Source: Terfezia claveryi (lineage: Eukaryota > Ascomycota > Pezizomycetes > Pezizales > Pezizaceae). From it: 64,000 nucleotides of DNA. Of this stretch, positions 33,679-45,177 are shown piece by piece. The stretch is taken from NCBI GenBank assembly GCA_015179025.1, contig WHUX01000094.1:140659-204658 (forward strand), read 5' to 3'. The position numbers and the translations under genes were made by a program. The notes beneath the pieces are model-generated. The model was given only the letters and a program-made list of their open reading frames with translations, did no database searches and was not told where the DNA came from. Numbering within the stretch: position 1 is the stretch's first letter; each line of letters opens with the position of its first letter.

Positions 33679-36170
33679 ATTTGTTCTGAGAAGGGACTAA
33701 TGATTTGATATCTGTTGTTCGGTATTGTCTTAGTATTAAGTTTCAAGTTTCAAGGTGGCGTTGAGGAACTTACAGAGACTGGTAGATCAGGAATATTAGG
33801 ACTCAGTAAATTTCCACAGACTCCGAGGGATTTCCAGAAGCAAATAGCGCTGACTCTGTTGGAGGTAGTAGATAATCGAATTCTCAGCAAATGGTATCTG
33901 CGAGAGGAATGGAAGGGGGAATATATATTGACCTGTGGGCTCTTTGTTGTTCCTAGCGTGCATGGGCTTGCCTTTGTTTCCATTACAACATACTAATACT
34001 TTGTTGGTTGAGGACCCTGTTCTGTAGGGTATTTAGCCTTGAACCTTGTACTACCATTTCCACTTCGTCCATTTCGATAGTCTGGTTCAGATTTCGAGAC
34101 TATTGAGTTGGACATCAGAATATGTCTCACCTCCGATAAACAGTCTCAGAGGCATTACCCTGAACTTGATCTTTGAAAGTATCCGCCGATTCCGCTGTGC
34201 CGTGCTAGGACAGCGATACAGCTGTACTGTATTTACGCTTTAGATTTTTGATTTTTGAGATACTGGAAAATTGAATGGGGGCGAGAGAAACAAACCTTAT
34301 ATCCTCCCCTTGTAGATCTACTCTTGTACGGTTTTCATTGGAATTTTTTTTTTTTTTTTGGGCTCACTCAGGATCCTTTGGAGAAGCATATATCATGCTA
34401 TCGGCTCAGCTCTTCAGTCTCGGATTCCTGCAGCCTTTCAAGAGTTCCTGTCTTGCCTTCCTTGACATTGGCGGTTTCAATACGGGCGGCGCTGGACTCG
34501 GAGCTCTAGCGACCTTCATCAACGCTTCACAGACACAGGGCGTGATTTTTTCTGTAGAACATTGCTGGAAGTATTTGCTTGCCTGTATGAACATAAACTG
34601 TTGCAGGCACCTGAGCGTAAAGAAACCTAGGCCATACCGGAATTGTCCAGGTTGCAACATCATAACCTTTTCGTACCTTTTACCTGGCCAATGTTCGGTT
34701 GCAGAAGATAATGGCTGTATTGATCTGGACCAGTTTCACCATCCCCCTCCATAAGCTTAGGGTCTGCTCCATTTGCCCGCGCACTTGAAGCATGCTCTCT
34801 GTTACTCCACGCACCAAATTTGAAGCGAGTAATTGCATACATACAGTGAACCACAAATCTCGGTTGACTTTTGAAAGGGAATTGCTAAAATTTATTGAAT
34901 TCGAGTATACTGTGGGATAATATGAGCGGATATCAGAAGAGTCAAGCATATCTCCAAGATCCAGGCTCTGGTGGGGGATTTGCAGGCAATCAAGCTGCGG
35001 TTGGAAGGCAATTAAATGAATAGGAGCTATATTGTGCTGATGCACTCTATTTAAATGCTAGCAAGAACAGTGATAGGATAACGAGTAGCTCTAGAGCATG
35101 ATGTAATTTAATGTTATTGCACATGCCTTGCTACAAACAGGTAAGAACAAACCTATGCTAAATCCGCAGAAAATTTACATATACTTACACATATAACTTA
35201 AGCATTCTAGTAAGGAATTTGAGCACACCCTAAGGTATTGAGTAACGGGACGTGTCATTTCTTTTCAACTTGACGAACATCACTTAAGAAGGCACCAGGT
35301 TTCAGGGTAACGAAGCTGCACAGCCCGTCGTAAACAAGATAGTCATTAATTTTATCCATGTAGTCTATGAACTTACATATATAACTTAAGCATTCTAGTA
35401 AGAAATTTGAAATATCAATAGAGTGTTTTCCGGCGAGGAAGGAGCTAACTTACAAGGAATATTGGAGGAAATGCAACTATCGATGACATTTGACATAGAT
35501 TCAGCCCTTATCTGGTAAGACTTATGCACCTTGAGCCTATCACAACTTAGATAATTGCGGATGGATACCTTTTGATGCCTCAATTAATTTATGTGGTACA
35601 ATAAACACCGCTTGTCGGAATGACCGGGGGGATGGTGCCATAATCGTCATTTTATCTTTGGATGGGAGCATGTATGGAAGGATTCGTGGTTGGGTATGAG
35701 GGGAGTTACATCAAACCTCATGACTTGATATCTCATCGGTATGTATGTACATATACCTACTTAAAGGGCACCCACTTGTTCTAACTGCAAGGACCACTAG
35801 ATCTATGCGAGATGTTAACCGAGTCATTATTGGAGCGCGACTTTGCACTACGAGGGGCTTGTGCCAACCAAGACTAAGAATTACCTATGGGCCCACATAT
35901 AAAATCGGGCTTGGCGCACATTGCACCGGTCAGAGTCATCGTGTTAAGGTACTTCGTCAGAGATCCACTCTTGTCCTTCTGCAAAGAAAGTGTTATGATT
36001 TCTGAAGAACAACCGATGATGAGGAAACTATGAACCTCAAGAACCTTATATACGAAAATCCCCCATTTCTGCCAAGCCCGTACAAAATACCCATTCCAGT
36101 AACTGCATGATCGAGCACCTGGAAACATTTGTCTCTAAAAAAAGAAACGGAGGGGGTACAGAAAAAAGAG
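33679..36170. other. Intergenic / repeat DNA
   Basis: Two near-identical 40-bp blocks (TAACTTAAGCATTCTAGTAA) occur at about 35196 and 35382. The MITE end of the 4023-4149 family (inverse of TAGTCTTGGTTGGCACAAGC) lies at 35848-35878. A 159-codon plus ORF at 34275..34754 and a 121-codon minus ORF at 34680..35045 overlap each other and show no known motif; neither is called. Confidence 0.4.
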
Positions 36171-38206
36171 TTACATATCTATACCCCTTAAAACAAGTTT
36201 CTGGTCCGCATGGCCAAGCTGTTTCAATGTGATTATGTTGTAGTCGTCCTCGTATAATGCATATAAGAAGTTAGGCCGGGGGTCCTGAACTGCTTTTGAA
36301 TGGTGACGAAAGTCGATGATTACCCACTCCTTTAGAGGAATTACAGCATAGGCCCCATCCTCGATAAACCTTTTGGCATGCTGTTTCATACGATCCCCTT
36401 CCCGCAACAGCTCAATTCCCCAATTCAAATCCCCGTTGACATAGAAGTCCAAATACCCAACAGAACTGAAAATAGCTCCAACGTCTGCACTGACTGTTGC
36501 ATGGTGAGGAACAGCGGTTGTTGCTGCCTTATACCATCCCATCTGCCAGGTTCTTTCCAGAAACCGGGACGTCTGCCCGAGACCTAGTGATGTTTGTAGC
36601 ATAGATGGATCCATCCGTTCGATAGTTCTGATTAGAAATTCTTGGAATGATATTGATTCTGATCTTAAGGTGCCACCAGGAGCAGTAAACAGCAGATGGA
36701 TTAAGATCATCTGCATGATGGGAGCACTAAATTGGAATTTATTATCGACTATCGTCAAGATTCCTGATCGTACTAAGTTATATGTAGCTGGTTCGGTGAT
36801 TGGGTCCACACTAACGCAGGACTCGGCATCATAGAGGAGCAGAATTCTTCGCAGAAGCTCGGTTTCTGTAGGGCTGGGATTCCAGTTCTGAATCCAATGA
36901 AATGCGCGAGTTTTAGTTAGGTTTCTCTTGAAGTCTGCTGAGGTAAGGTCACGTAACATAGTCACCGTGGCCGCAGGCCCATCACGATAATTGTGGCATA
37001 GATATCTTAATGTAGTGCGGCAAAGACCTGCATGCCCGCCGGTTAAGCTAAAAATCGCATCTTGAACAGATTGCGGGATTTCAAAGTTGGGACTGCCTAT
37101 GGTATGCCGATGTTCCACAAATCTTTCCACAAGCTCGTTAAATTCATCCCTTCTTAGGCGGAGTGCGTCCAGTCCAAGAGTGTAAAGGAAACTGATTGGG
37201 CTTATTTGTTGGATCATTAATGGGTTATACGAGGCCAGTAGAATGATGCGGAGAAAGGCATTCTTCTTGGTGTCAGACATCAATCCTTTCAACCTACCCC
37301 AAAAAAAAGGAGCAGCATTGCCGTAGATTACTTGTGCCTCGTCGATGATGATGCTCAAGCTCATGGAATCTTCACTGGCTGAAATTTCATCCCAGGTGTA
37401 CCCGATCTGCCTATGCCAGAAATGTTAGAAGGGTTCTTTATTAAAGAGAGCATCTTCTCCCTGAATACCAGCAAGTAAGATATAATATGCCCTGTGACCC
37501 TGTGAAATGAGGCTGTCTCTGATCCATTGTCCAAGTGTGCTTTTGCCTGAATATGGTGGGCTGCGTATCAGAACAAAACGATAGTCCATCATATATTGTT
37601 CGATGAACTTCATCCGGTCAGGTGATATTATCACCATACTGTCCGGCCCTTCATCTGAATCGGAAGGATAAGAGAGGGGTTGCGTAGAAACATAGCGCAC
37701 TAAATCATGTTAGTATTGCTTGTCAAGAGATGAGGATTTTGATGTGCATCCTCATGCCATGAAGGAAAGAAAGACAGAGGGAGGTAACGCTTCCTCAGAG
37801 GTAAATAAGTGTTACTTACCAGCACTAGTCGCTTTAACGACGACAGTACATTAGCAAATATGCATACTTAAGAAGGAAATGAGTCTCACTTACCAGGCTC
37901 AGGAGTCCTAATGATGATATGAACGCACGCTTCTTGAGGAGGGTCATTTTTGAAAATGCCATCAATTTTGACCATCGGATTCAGCATAGTGTTGCTATCC
38001 AGGTCCGAGTCTGTAACCATGTTGGGTTTATTCTATTTCCAGAGTTTAAGATCAGGTGCACGCATGTCCTTTAAACTGCTTGGCCCTTCGATGATAATGA
38101 GCTGCTTCAGGTACGAAACAGTTTCCTATCTGTCGAATCTAACTTCAAAAACTTCATTGAATGAATCCCCATGAACCAGACAGAAAAGGGAGACGAGATC
38201 GGACAT
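36171..38206 (-). pseudogene. Crinkler-type effector: header + P-loop NTPase + REase-like domain, three in-frame stops
   Basis: Exons complement(36171..37699, 37820..37831, 37894..38206); the reading frame is continuous for 618 codons across a 12-nt microexon and two GTAAGT introns. The header reads MSDLVSLFCLVHGDSFNEVF, then LKQLIII and DLKLWK, with the terminal DPPQEACVHIIIRTPEPG. The NTPase has Walker A SPPYSGKST (about residues 155-163) and Walker B SIIIDEAQVIYG. The C-terminal restriction-endonuclease-like part shows YLDFYVNGDLNWGIELLREG and WVIIDFR. In-frame stops lie at 38126-38128 (TAG), 38033-38035 (TAG) and 37425-37427 (TAA). There are no frameshifts. Known CRNs of this NTPase-nuclease layout are effector or conflict proteins; here the stops imply recent inactivation unless read through. 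The start is ATG at 38206. Confidence 0.82.
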
Positions 38207-38341
38207 TGTGTTACAGGGTAGCAGAAGAGTTGGATGCAAACTTGGGTTTGGATGTTCGCGGTGAGTGGGGAGTTGGGGAGAGGGGTGGGTTGTCACACTA
38301 GGCTCATGCCAAGCCTCTATGTGCTAACTGGTACTCTATAG

Positions 38342-38842
38342 TTGGTAGGTGTTAGTCGGGTACCTAGGTGTGGCCTTTTGCATCGCTCTTTTCCAGTCCA
38401 CACGCTTGCTCTTCGGTCATGTTTCGGTCTATGTTTCGCTGTTGCTCCACTCGGAACAGTTAAATCAGTTGAGTTCACAACCATCTTTGTCGTTAGGCGT
38501 GCGAAGAATCCTGTGTTGTTTCTTGAGATAAAGGCCACGGGACATATCCACCAACTATCACAACGTAGTGCAGCAGATCTACAGATGCAGGATCAATTTT
38601 TTTATTTGTTTCAGATTCCAATCTTTAATGGATTACCTGCCTTGGGACCAAGAGTCTCCGTTTATAGGTTTAATAAGTCGACGAATGAACTCGATCCGGC
38701 CCCAATAATCAACACTGGAACCAGACTCGTGGATGTGGCGCCAGCAGACCGGTGGAATATCGACATAATGTCGACAGAGGGGGAGCAGCAGCTTAGGGAT
38801 ATTGTCGGTCAAGTTAAGGCAATGTGGAGTGAAATTAGATGA
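38342..38842 (+). CDS. PD-(D/E)XK-like nuclease-family protein, 5' end unresolved
   Basis: The open frame covers 166 codons. The recognisable core is FVVRRAKNPVLFLEIKATGH (E-x-K strand), ARSAADLQMQDQF-like helix (QRSAADLQMQDQFFYLF), LPALGPRVSVYRFNKSTNEL and APADRWNIDIMSTEGEQQLR with QVKAMW. This set occurs in a fungal family of nuclease-like proteins often found near kinase-like and Crinkler-type genes. The frame has no ATG at its start (38342 is TTG), and the aspartate usually ahead of the ExK strand is not evident. An upstream exon ending near 38267 (GCG|GTGAGT, with acceptor CTCTATAG at 38341) is possible, or the gene is 5'-truncated. It lies head-to-head with the CRN, 136 bp from its start. 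Confidence 0.5.
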   Translation: MVGVSRVPRCGLLHRSFPVHTLALRSCFGLCFAVAPLGTVKSVEFTTIFVVRRAKNPVLFLEIKATGHIHQLSQRSAADLQMQDQFFYLFQIPIFNGLPALGPRVSVYRFNKSTNELDPAPIINTGTRLVDVAPADRWNIDIMSTEGEQQLRDIVGQVKAMWSEIR

Positions 38843-39618
38843 GGTTAGTTGGTGGACAACCAGATGTTGAGAACTGGACTGCGTGAACATAACTAAAAGT
38901 TTGTTTTCGGACATGATGGATTAGTTTTCTTTTGAATTAGGTTTCATGGGTTGGAGGTGTTTCTCCGTAGTTTCGACTACGTCGTCAGAGATATCGCACC
39001 CTCTTTCCCTCATTACCTCTTCCTTTTCTTTCAGAAAAAGGAGGACTTAATCTTGAACCTTGGACGAACTGTATAAGAAAGGGAAAGTCATCACTTTCAT
39101 TCCCTGGACGTTGTCACTATGGGTTTCAGGGGGAAGGTTGGAAAAAGGAGAGATATTTGTAGTGTTATCATCTAATACAACGTCGGAGTTTGTGTTTTTA
39201 CGGTCGTGAGTTTAGATTAATTTCTTTGTGATATTTCCTAATCTGTTTCTCCGACCCGAGGTTAGCTTACGGTAGTCCGGTTGGCACAAGCCTCAACCAG
39301 ACTAATCTAATCTCGGGTCGGTAGGATTAGTTTATGTTTAGGGGGACAAGCCCACTGACGTTGCTCGGATTAAGTATATAATAGAGGGAATAAATATTAA
39401 GTTGGGTTTTTGTACCTGGTACCTTTTCGTGCAACTTGTAGCCTCAAAAAGGAAGGTGGTCAGAAGACCAAAGCTAGCTGAGGATCCCAGCAAAGTGCAA
39501 CATCGCAGGACGATCACTCTCCATCCAAGAGTCACCCATATCCTGAAACGGGTCTTGAGGACACAGTTGAGGTGCGTACGCTCTGTTGGCTGCTGGGTCC
39601 TGACTCTGGAAATAGAAG
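38843..39618. other. Intergenic, upstream of the golgin gene
   Basis: Contains the palindromic element at 39251-39321. Otherwise no gene is recognised. Confidence 0.4.
39251..39321. repeat. Nested palindromic mini-element
   Basis: The outer arms CCGACCCGAGGTTAG (39251-39265) and CTAATCTCGGGTCGG (39307-39321) surround TAGTCCGGTTGGCACAAGCC..CAACCAGACTA, a collapsed copy of the 4023-4149 MITE ends. Confidence 0.65.
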
Positions 39619-41232
39619 ATGGCGCTCGAAGATGAACTAGAAGATGAAATTAACAAACCGGGGGTTGTCAATGGCGGTATGGGCGACTCAGGAGTTATGA
39701 AGGAACTGTTAGTAAAGCAACAAGAAAAGACAAAAGAGCTGGAGGAGCGATTGGAGCAGATGATACAGGATTGGAGCAAGGAAAAGATTGAGCTGCAGAA
39801 GGAGCTGGAGGGGGCGAAAGAGGCACATCAGAAGGATTTGGCGGAAAGGAATGAGAGACAAGCAAAAGTGGAAGATGAAAAGCGGCAGTTGAGTGAACAG
39901 TACAAGAACCTCCTCAACAAGGTCTCAACCCTAAAGGAGCGAATGGGAAAGAAGTTAGAGGCTGATGCGGTGAGTTCCTATCGGCCGAGAGGGCACATAG
40001 GTACCGTCCCAGGTCTTTCGGCTAAAGATGCAGATATATAGGTTGCATTAGCGGAGGCACGGAGCACAGCTTCTGAATTGGAGAAGCAAAATATGCTTCT
40101 CACTAACCAACTGGACGAACTGCGGACTGAGTACCGGAAGCTTAATGAGGAATCGACAGATGTTACCAGGGAAGCAGCTAATCTGCGAAATCGGCTCAAT
40201 CTATCTCAACAAAATTGGGTGAAAGAGAGGGCAGAGCTGATTTCCCAGGAGAATCACCTTCATGAGGAGTATGCGACTACAAGGCAAGCTATGCAGGACT
40301 GGGAAGTTATTGCCATGGAGGAGAGGTCGATGCGAGAATCATTGGCAGACCGAGTCGTGGAATTAGAGGAGCAACTTACGGCATTCAAGACGGGTTATGA
40401 GAAGGCCATCTCAGAGAGAGATCGAGAGACTGCTACGATTGATGGACTGCAACGAGCGCTACGGGAGATACAAGAAGGTATTATGGGTTTGCATAGTAGA
40501 GTGTTGAAGAACCCTACTAACACTTATGTAGCACGTAAGATAGAGTTAAGGGAGATCACCGAGAATATGCAGGGTAGTATTGACCATTTAATGGAGAAGT
40601 CTCAAACGATGGAGCAACGTGCTATAGAGGCAGAAGCTCAACTGTTGAAATCCCAAGATGACCTCGAACGTTTCCAGCAATTTGAGAAGGAGGTCAAGGA
40701 AAAAAACCTTCTTATAGGAAAATTAAGACATGAAGCTGTTACCTTAAATGACCACCTAACGAAAGCCTTACGGATGCTCAAAAAGGGAAATGCCAGCGAC
40801 AATGTAGATAAGTATGTTTAATGCTCCGGCACAAAGGTTGTTATTTATGCTAACTCCTTATTAGACAGCTCGTGAGCAACGTTTTCCTTTCTTTCTTAAG
40901 CATACAGCGAGGAGATGCAAAGAAATTTGAGGTGCTACAGTTGATTGCATCAGTCCTGGACTGGAATGATGGTACGCACACTCCGATACTTTCGAATCCA
41001 AGGCCTTTGAGCGATACCCCTGACAGATGAATTAGAACAACGAGAAAGAGCTGGATTGGCTCGGCCTGGTACCTCCTCAACTCAGAGTACCTTACCAACC
41101 CCTCAGGGGTCCTTCAGCAGGGCTTCCTCGCCATTAATACCCTATCACAGAACTCCAAGCACCCCAAATATGAGCGATCCATACGAGGGAAATAGGGAGG
41201 TAAGGAGTCCACAAAGCCAAAGTTCCCCTTAA
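39619..41232 (+). CDS. RUD3: Golgin with GRIP-related Arf-binding domain (RUD3-like)
   Basis: Exons 39619..39969, 40042..40811, 40865..40971, 41027..41232; 477 aa. Residues 1 to about 370 are acidic, low in proline and form long coiled coils (for example ELEERLEQMIQDWSKEKIEL). Exons 3-4 encode KQLVSNVFLSFLSIQRGDAK, KFEVLQLIASVLDW and REQAGLARPG-like EQRERAGLARPG, the GRAB/GRIP-related signature of yeast Rud3. That domain binds Arf1-GTP and places the golgin on cis-Golgi membranes, where the coiled coil tethers vesicles. A Ser/Pro-rich tail follows (TPQGSFSRASSPLIPYHRTP). The last GAG|GTAAGG could be a donor, giving an alternative tail with acceptor GTGTCTAG near 41264. Convergent with ADE12. 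Intact. Confidence 0.85.
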
Positions 41233-41690
41233 GCATTCCTTACCTGATGAAAATCGTGTCTAGCTGTGGTCAAGTGTGTTAGACTCACCACAAAACCCCA
41301 GTTTGAATGCAAAGCCGTTCTGAGAAACATGACTTCCGTTGTTAATATTTTAGAGGTACTTATATCCAGCTAAAGCGAGGAGTTCAATGGGAAGTTTCAT
41401 CATACAAGGATAAACGCGTTCTACTAGCGGTCTTCCGATACTCAAAATCAGGGTAATACGCAAACATAAATTCCAATAACCAAAACCTTACATGCAACCA
41501 GACTACAAACCACATGTCTACCGTGCCAATCAGGCTAATGTCTATCCACTTCTCATGCCATATGCCTCTTGGCATGTAAAAGCATAAGAAGGTATAACGC
41601 AAATGAAATACCCTTCACTAAGCCCGTGTCTCTAGTCTATAATCCCAACCCATATGAAAACCCAAATATCCCCTTCTGTTCTCTATCTTA
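41233..41690. other. Convergent intergenic region RUD3 / ADE12
   Basis: Shared 3' region of two convergent genes. No further ORF is supported, apart from the possible alternative last exon of the golgin gene (about 41265-41323). Confidence 0.5.
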
Positions 41691-43212
41691 CTATGTCTTG
41701 TTCGCGATAGCGGCTATGCCTCTCTTGAGCATATTATCTCTCGATGGGCCGACACCAACATAATCAACTGGCACACCAAGGAAGTTTTCAATGTAGTCGA
41801 CATAGTCCCGGGCAGCCTTGGGGAGGTCGTAAAAGGAGGTTGCATTGGCAGTCGTCTTTCCTGGCCAGCCGGGCATGGTATGGTATACTGGCTCCACTTT
41901 CTCCAATATCGAGAGATCAGCCGGGAAAGAGTCGAACTCAATACCGTCAATCTTGTAGGCAATTGCAATCTTGAGCTCTTCCAGGCCGTCAAGAATATCG
42001 AGCTTGGTGAGATTAATGCTAGTGTAGTAGTTGATGGAGTGAGAGTATCTGGCAACGACTAAGTCGAGCCACCCACAGCGGCGTTTTCGTCCAGTAGTGA
42101 CACCCCATTCTCGGCCCACACTTTGGAGATGCTCTCCAATTTCCTACGTCTCCCAAGTGTTAGTTCTCTCGTGTGACAGTATTGGGCTTCTATATAACCT
42201 ATGCCATTACTTACGTTGAGCTGTTCTGTGACAAAGGGACCAGCGCCAACCCTGGTAGTGTAAGCTTTCACAACACCAATTACACTCTTGAGGTTGAATG
42301 GAGAAATGGCCAGGCCTGTCAAAACACCACCAATGCCCGTGTTGGAGCTGGTAACGTATGGGTATGTTCCGTAATCAATGTCCAGCATCAATGCATTAGC
42401 GCCCTCAACCAAGATTCTGGCATTTTTTTTTTGGGCGTCGGCAATGAACACGACGGCATCAATAACGAATGGGCGCAATTTCTCGGTATATTTCTTTATA
42501 TGAAAGTTAGAAGCTACTTGGCTAGAAGATGAGGCACGACGAGTCTATTCTACGAACCTTGTAACGCTCCAACTCCTCCGCCTCGTCATACTCCAAAAGA
42601 TCTCCAAACCGCTTTTTGTATCCGTGAGCAAGGGTTCTGAATCGCTTCTCAAACTCTGGCCAGTTGAAGAGATCGTAAATTCTTATACCGCTACGGGCAG
42701 CCTTCGTAGAGTAAGTTGGGCCAATACCCTTGCGAGTCGTGCCAATATTTTGAGCACCGAGCTCAACCTCCTCAAGCCCGTCAACCAATTGATGTAGGTC
42801 GAAGACAAGGTGTGCTCGGTCGGAGATGTAGATGCGGTCCTCCGTGCTGAGGCCCTTCTTCTGGGCGTTTTCGAGCTCCTGGAAAAAAGACGGAACATGG
42901 ACCACACACCCCGAGCCAATAAGGTTGACACACTTCGGGTTCACGAGGCCTGTCCGAGATATGGAATGTAAGTTAATTATTTCCCTTTGAACAAACCAAC
43001 CCAATAAGCTATTTAGAAAATGAGAGATAGGACGAATCACCTGAAGGTAAAATGTGGAAATCATACGTAACACCGTTGGCGACAATCGTATGCCCTGCGT
43101 TATTTCCACCAGCACAACGAGCACAGATGTCGATGGAGTCACAGAGAATGTCCACCAATTTCCCCTTGCCTTCATCACCCCAGATAGCACCCAGGACTAC
43201 TGTTGTGGGCAT
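41691..43212 (-). CDS. ADE12: Adenylosuccinate synthetase
   Basis: Four exons, complement(41691..42143, 42215..42493, 42558..42949, 43041..43212), 431 aa, the normal length. It joins IMP and aspartate using GTP to form adenylosuccinate in AMP synthesis (cytosol). Signatures: the GTP-binding loop [13 protein letters not shown] with the catalytic Asp (residues about 9-20), [68 protein letters not shown] with [14 protein letters not shown], and [16 protein letters not shown]. All splice junctions keep phase (1,0,0). The P-loop residue before W is Ile rather than Gln or Ser, a mild variant. MED22 is transcribed away from it, 638 bp upstream. No damage. Confidence 0.96.
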
Positions 43213-43850
43213 ATTGGCTGCCTTCTCTGGTGTAGAAGGGCAGTATTGGGTTAATATGCCTCCTTTGCCTTGTTTGCCTTGTTTGCCTTTGTCTTGTGCG
43301 TAAGAAGAGTTGCAAGCAGTTAAGCAATTGCTGTCGCACCGAAGCGGGGAGAAGGAGAAGCTTCCACTAGAGTATAATATTCACCAGCTTCAATTACAAA
43401 CAGGACCTTGACGGTTGAGAAAATTTCGGCCCCGCACTTAAACACATACAGAATAGGTTACTTAGGTAGATCACAAAAAGGATCGCAATACGATACAATG
43501 ACCTAAGACTCAACTGGATTAGGCCAACCGTATAATTTGGACAGGTAGCGTACCTAGGAGCTGCAAGTGTTGACACCCTCTGAATCTATGTATGTGTGAT
43601 TGTGTGATTACTCCGTATTTTAATTGTAGGCGTCATGGTATTTGTTCTCTTAGGACCAAAGAGATATGCAGATAATATATCATAATAATAATAGGAGTTG
43701 TTGACGGTCGACAGCGGGCCTCTACGAGGTGTTGTGCCAATCACTAGACAGCGGGTTATCTTGCATGAGCTCGATCTGAAGGTTGGCTTGGCAAAACATC
43801 TTAGAAGCTACATTCTCCAGCCGATTCTCGAAACAACATATGAATGCACG
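43213..43850. promoter_or_regulatory. Divergent intergenic region ADE12 / MED22
   Basis: A 638-bp region between divergent starts. It includes a CTTGTTTGCC triplicated pyrimidine-rich stretch (43260-43292) just upstream of the ADE12 start. No specific factor site is claimed. Confidence 0.4.
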
Positions 43851-44346
43851 ATGGATCAGACTGTGAACCAGCGCACCTTACTGTTGCTTGGTATGAAAGG
43901 CCCATATGTTTACTGGATCTCACACTAAATTTCCTCCAGACCGGGTGAGTAACGATATTTTGACACTTAACAAGCGGTTTGAGAATATCATAACCCTGGC
44001 GCCGGTAAAGTGGTGCCCACTCAGATGCACTAATAAGTGACGCTGACTGAGTGTCTCCACTAGATCGATGGTAAAGACAAGAATGTGACCGCTTCCGAGG
44101 TCTTTCAGATTGAGGTACACGCAACTGCAATGGTACAAACTCAGCCTTCTCTCGGTGATCTATGCTAATTCTCACTAGATTCGCGCTGCCGAAGACCTTC
44201 TAGCCCTCACAAGGTCTCTGAAAGAAGCTTGGTTATTTGGCCAGCTGGGAACCACCGTAAATGCAGAGAGGCCAGGGACCGATGCCAACGCAAAGGAGGT
44301 ATCCCAAGCATTATTGGCGTGGTATAAGAAGTCCGTCTCTACTTAA
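43851..44346 (+). CDS. MED22: Mediator complex subunit 22 (Med22/SRB6)
   Basis: Four exons, 43851..43890, 43940..44004, 44064..44114, 44179..44346; 107 aa. The small spliced frame reads MDQTVNQRTLLLL then DRVSNDILTLNKRFENIITL, DGKDKNVTASEVFQIE and RAAEDLLALTRSLKEAWLFG followed by QLGT. This is the short helical Med22/Surf5 family, part of the Mediator head module, where it pairs with Med11. All introns are 49-64 nt with standard signals. The C-terminus is short (WYKKSVST). Its job is general RNA polymerase II transcription, in the nucleus. Intact. Confidence 0.88.
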
Positions 44347-44648
44347 GATACTGCTATGATGGAAAAAAGTATCGGGGACTCTCCACTGGCTCGGGCTTGA
44401 GAGAAGCAAAGGGATGTGGATAGAGATTTATGGGGTTTCACAACGTGAGCAAATTCCGGAGTCCAAACGAGGACTAAATTTTTTTAGCACGGCAATTTGC
44501 CACAGCTGTCCTCTAAATTCTGGACCCTGTGATGCCTATGGATGAGTCTTTACTATAGTATTGCGCCGGGAAACCCAAAGCTCGTGAAATAACCATGGTA
44601 TTGTCCGTCCCAGAGACAAGCCGTCCCCGGTAATGCCAAAATTCATTC
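44347..44648. other. Convergent intergenic region MED22 / LSM6
   Basis: 302 bp between two stop codons; no feature recognised. Confidence 0.5.
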
Positions 44649-45017
44649 TTAGTCTTGAGAGATGTATAACACTGTGAAGAAAATCAGTCAGGACCGCCCA
44701 AGCCTGAAGATACCAGTTAAAAGCCTCTTACCATTATTCCCCCGAATGAAAACGTCCCCATATTTGTGCTTCAATTGCCCACCAACATATTCCTCCGTCT
44801 TCTCAAGGGCGATATTCATATAGCCATCAACAGATTGGAGTTCGCCTATATTCATTCTCATCAGCCTTCTCACTCTCACTTAACCAGCTGCGGTACACTG
44901 ACCTCGATACTCAACTCCCGAATTCAGTTTCACGGTAATTGAAGCCCCAATAATCTCACTGAGAAATCCCGAGGGATCCTTGCTGTCATCGGCAGTAGCC
45001 ACACCAGTCTCTGACAT
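44649..45017 (-). CDS. LSM6: U6 snRNA-associated Sm-like protein LSm6
   Basis: Three exons, complement(44649..44671, 44732..44845, 44903..45017), 83 aa. The Sm fold is complete: Sm1 IIGASITVKLNSGVEYRGEL, QSVDGYMNIALEKTEEYVGG, and Sm2 YGDVFIRGNNVLYISQD. LSm6 is part of the LSm1-7 ring (mRNA decapping, P-bodies) and the LSm2-8 ring (U6 snRNA, nucleus). The last exon encodes only seven residues plus the stop, which is easy to miss. The start at 45017 (CACAAGATG) is preferred over an in-frame upstream ATG at 45137, as family members start just before the Sm fold. It is divergent from the GST gene. Confidence 0.93.
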
Positions 45018-45177
45018 CTTGTGGGAGAAGTTTGTGTGATGCAGGGTATGTAGGGCTGCTTGTGAAGTTTGCAGACGTTGGTTCATTTTGGGGCGGTCAC
45101 ATCCAAGCTTTCTTAGCGCTATATGCGACGTGCACAACCCTGCAAACCTCCACGGCTCCAGTGGTATCAGCTCACAA
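45018..45177. promoter_or_regulatory. 160-bp divergent promoter region LSM6 / GST-like gene
   Basis: The start codons of LSM6 (minus) and the GST-like gene (plus) lie 160 bp apart, so their promoters must overlap. No TATA box is obvious on either side. Confidence 0.5.

Noticed and set aside
34275..34754. 159-codon plus ORF as a gene
   Set aside because: It includes a 16-T homopolymer, overlaps minus-strand ORFs of similar length and has no known motif.
37425..37436. Intron explaining the TAA between the NTPase halves of the Crinkler
   Set aside because: A GTATTC donor and GGCATAG acceptor exist but joining them breaks the frame, while simple readthrough keeps it; a nonsense codon is the better reading.
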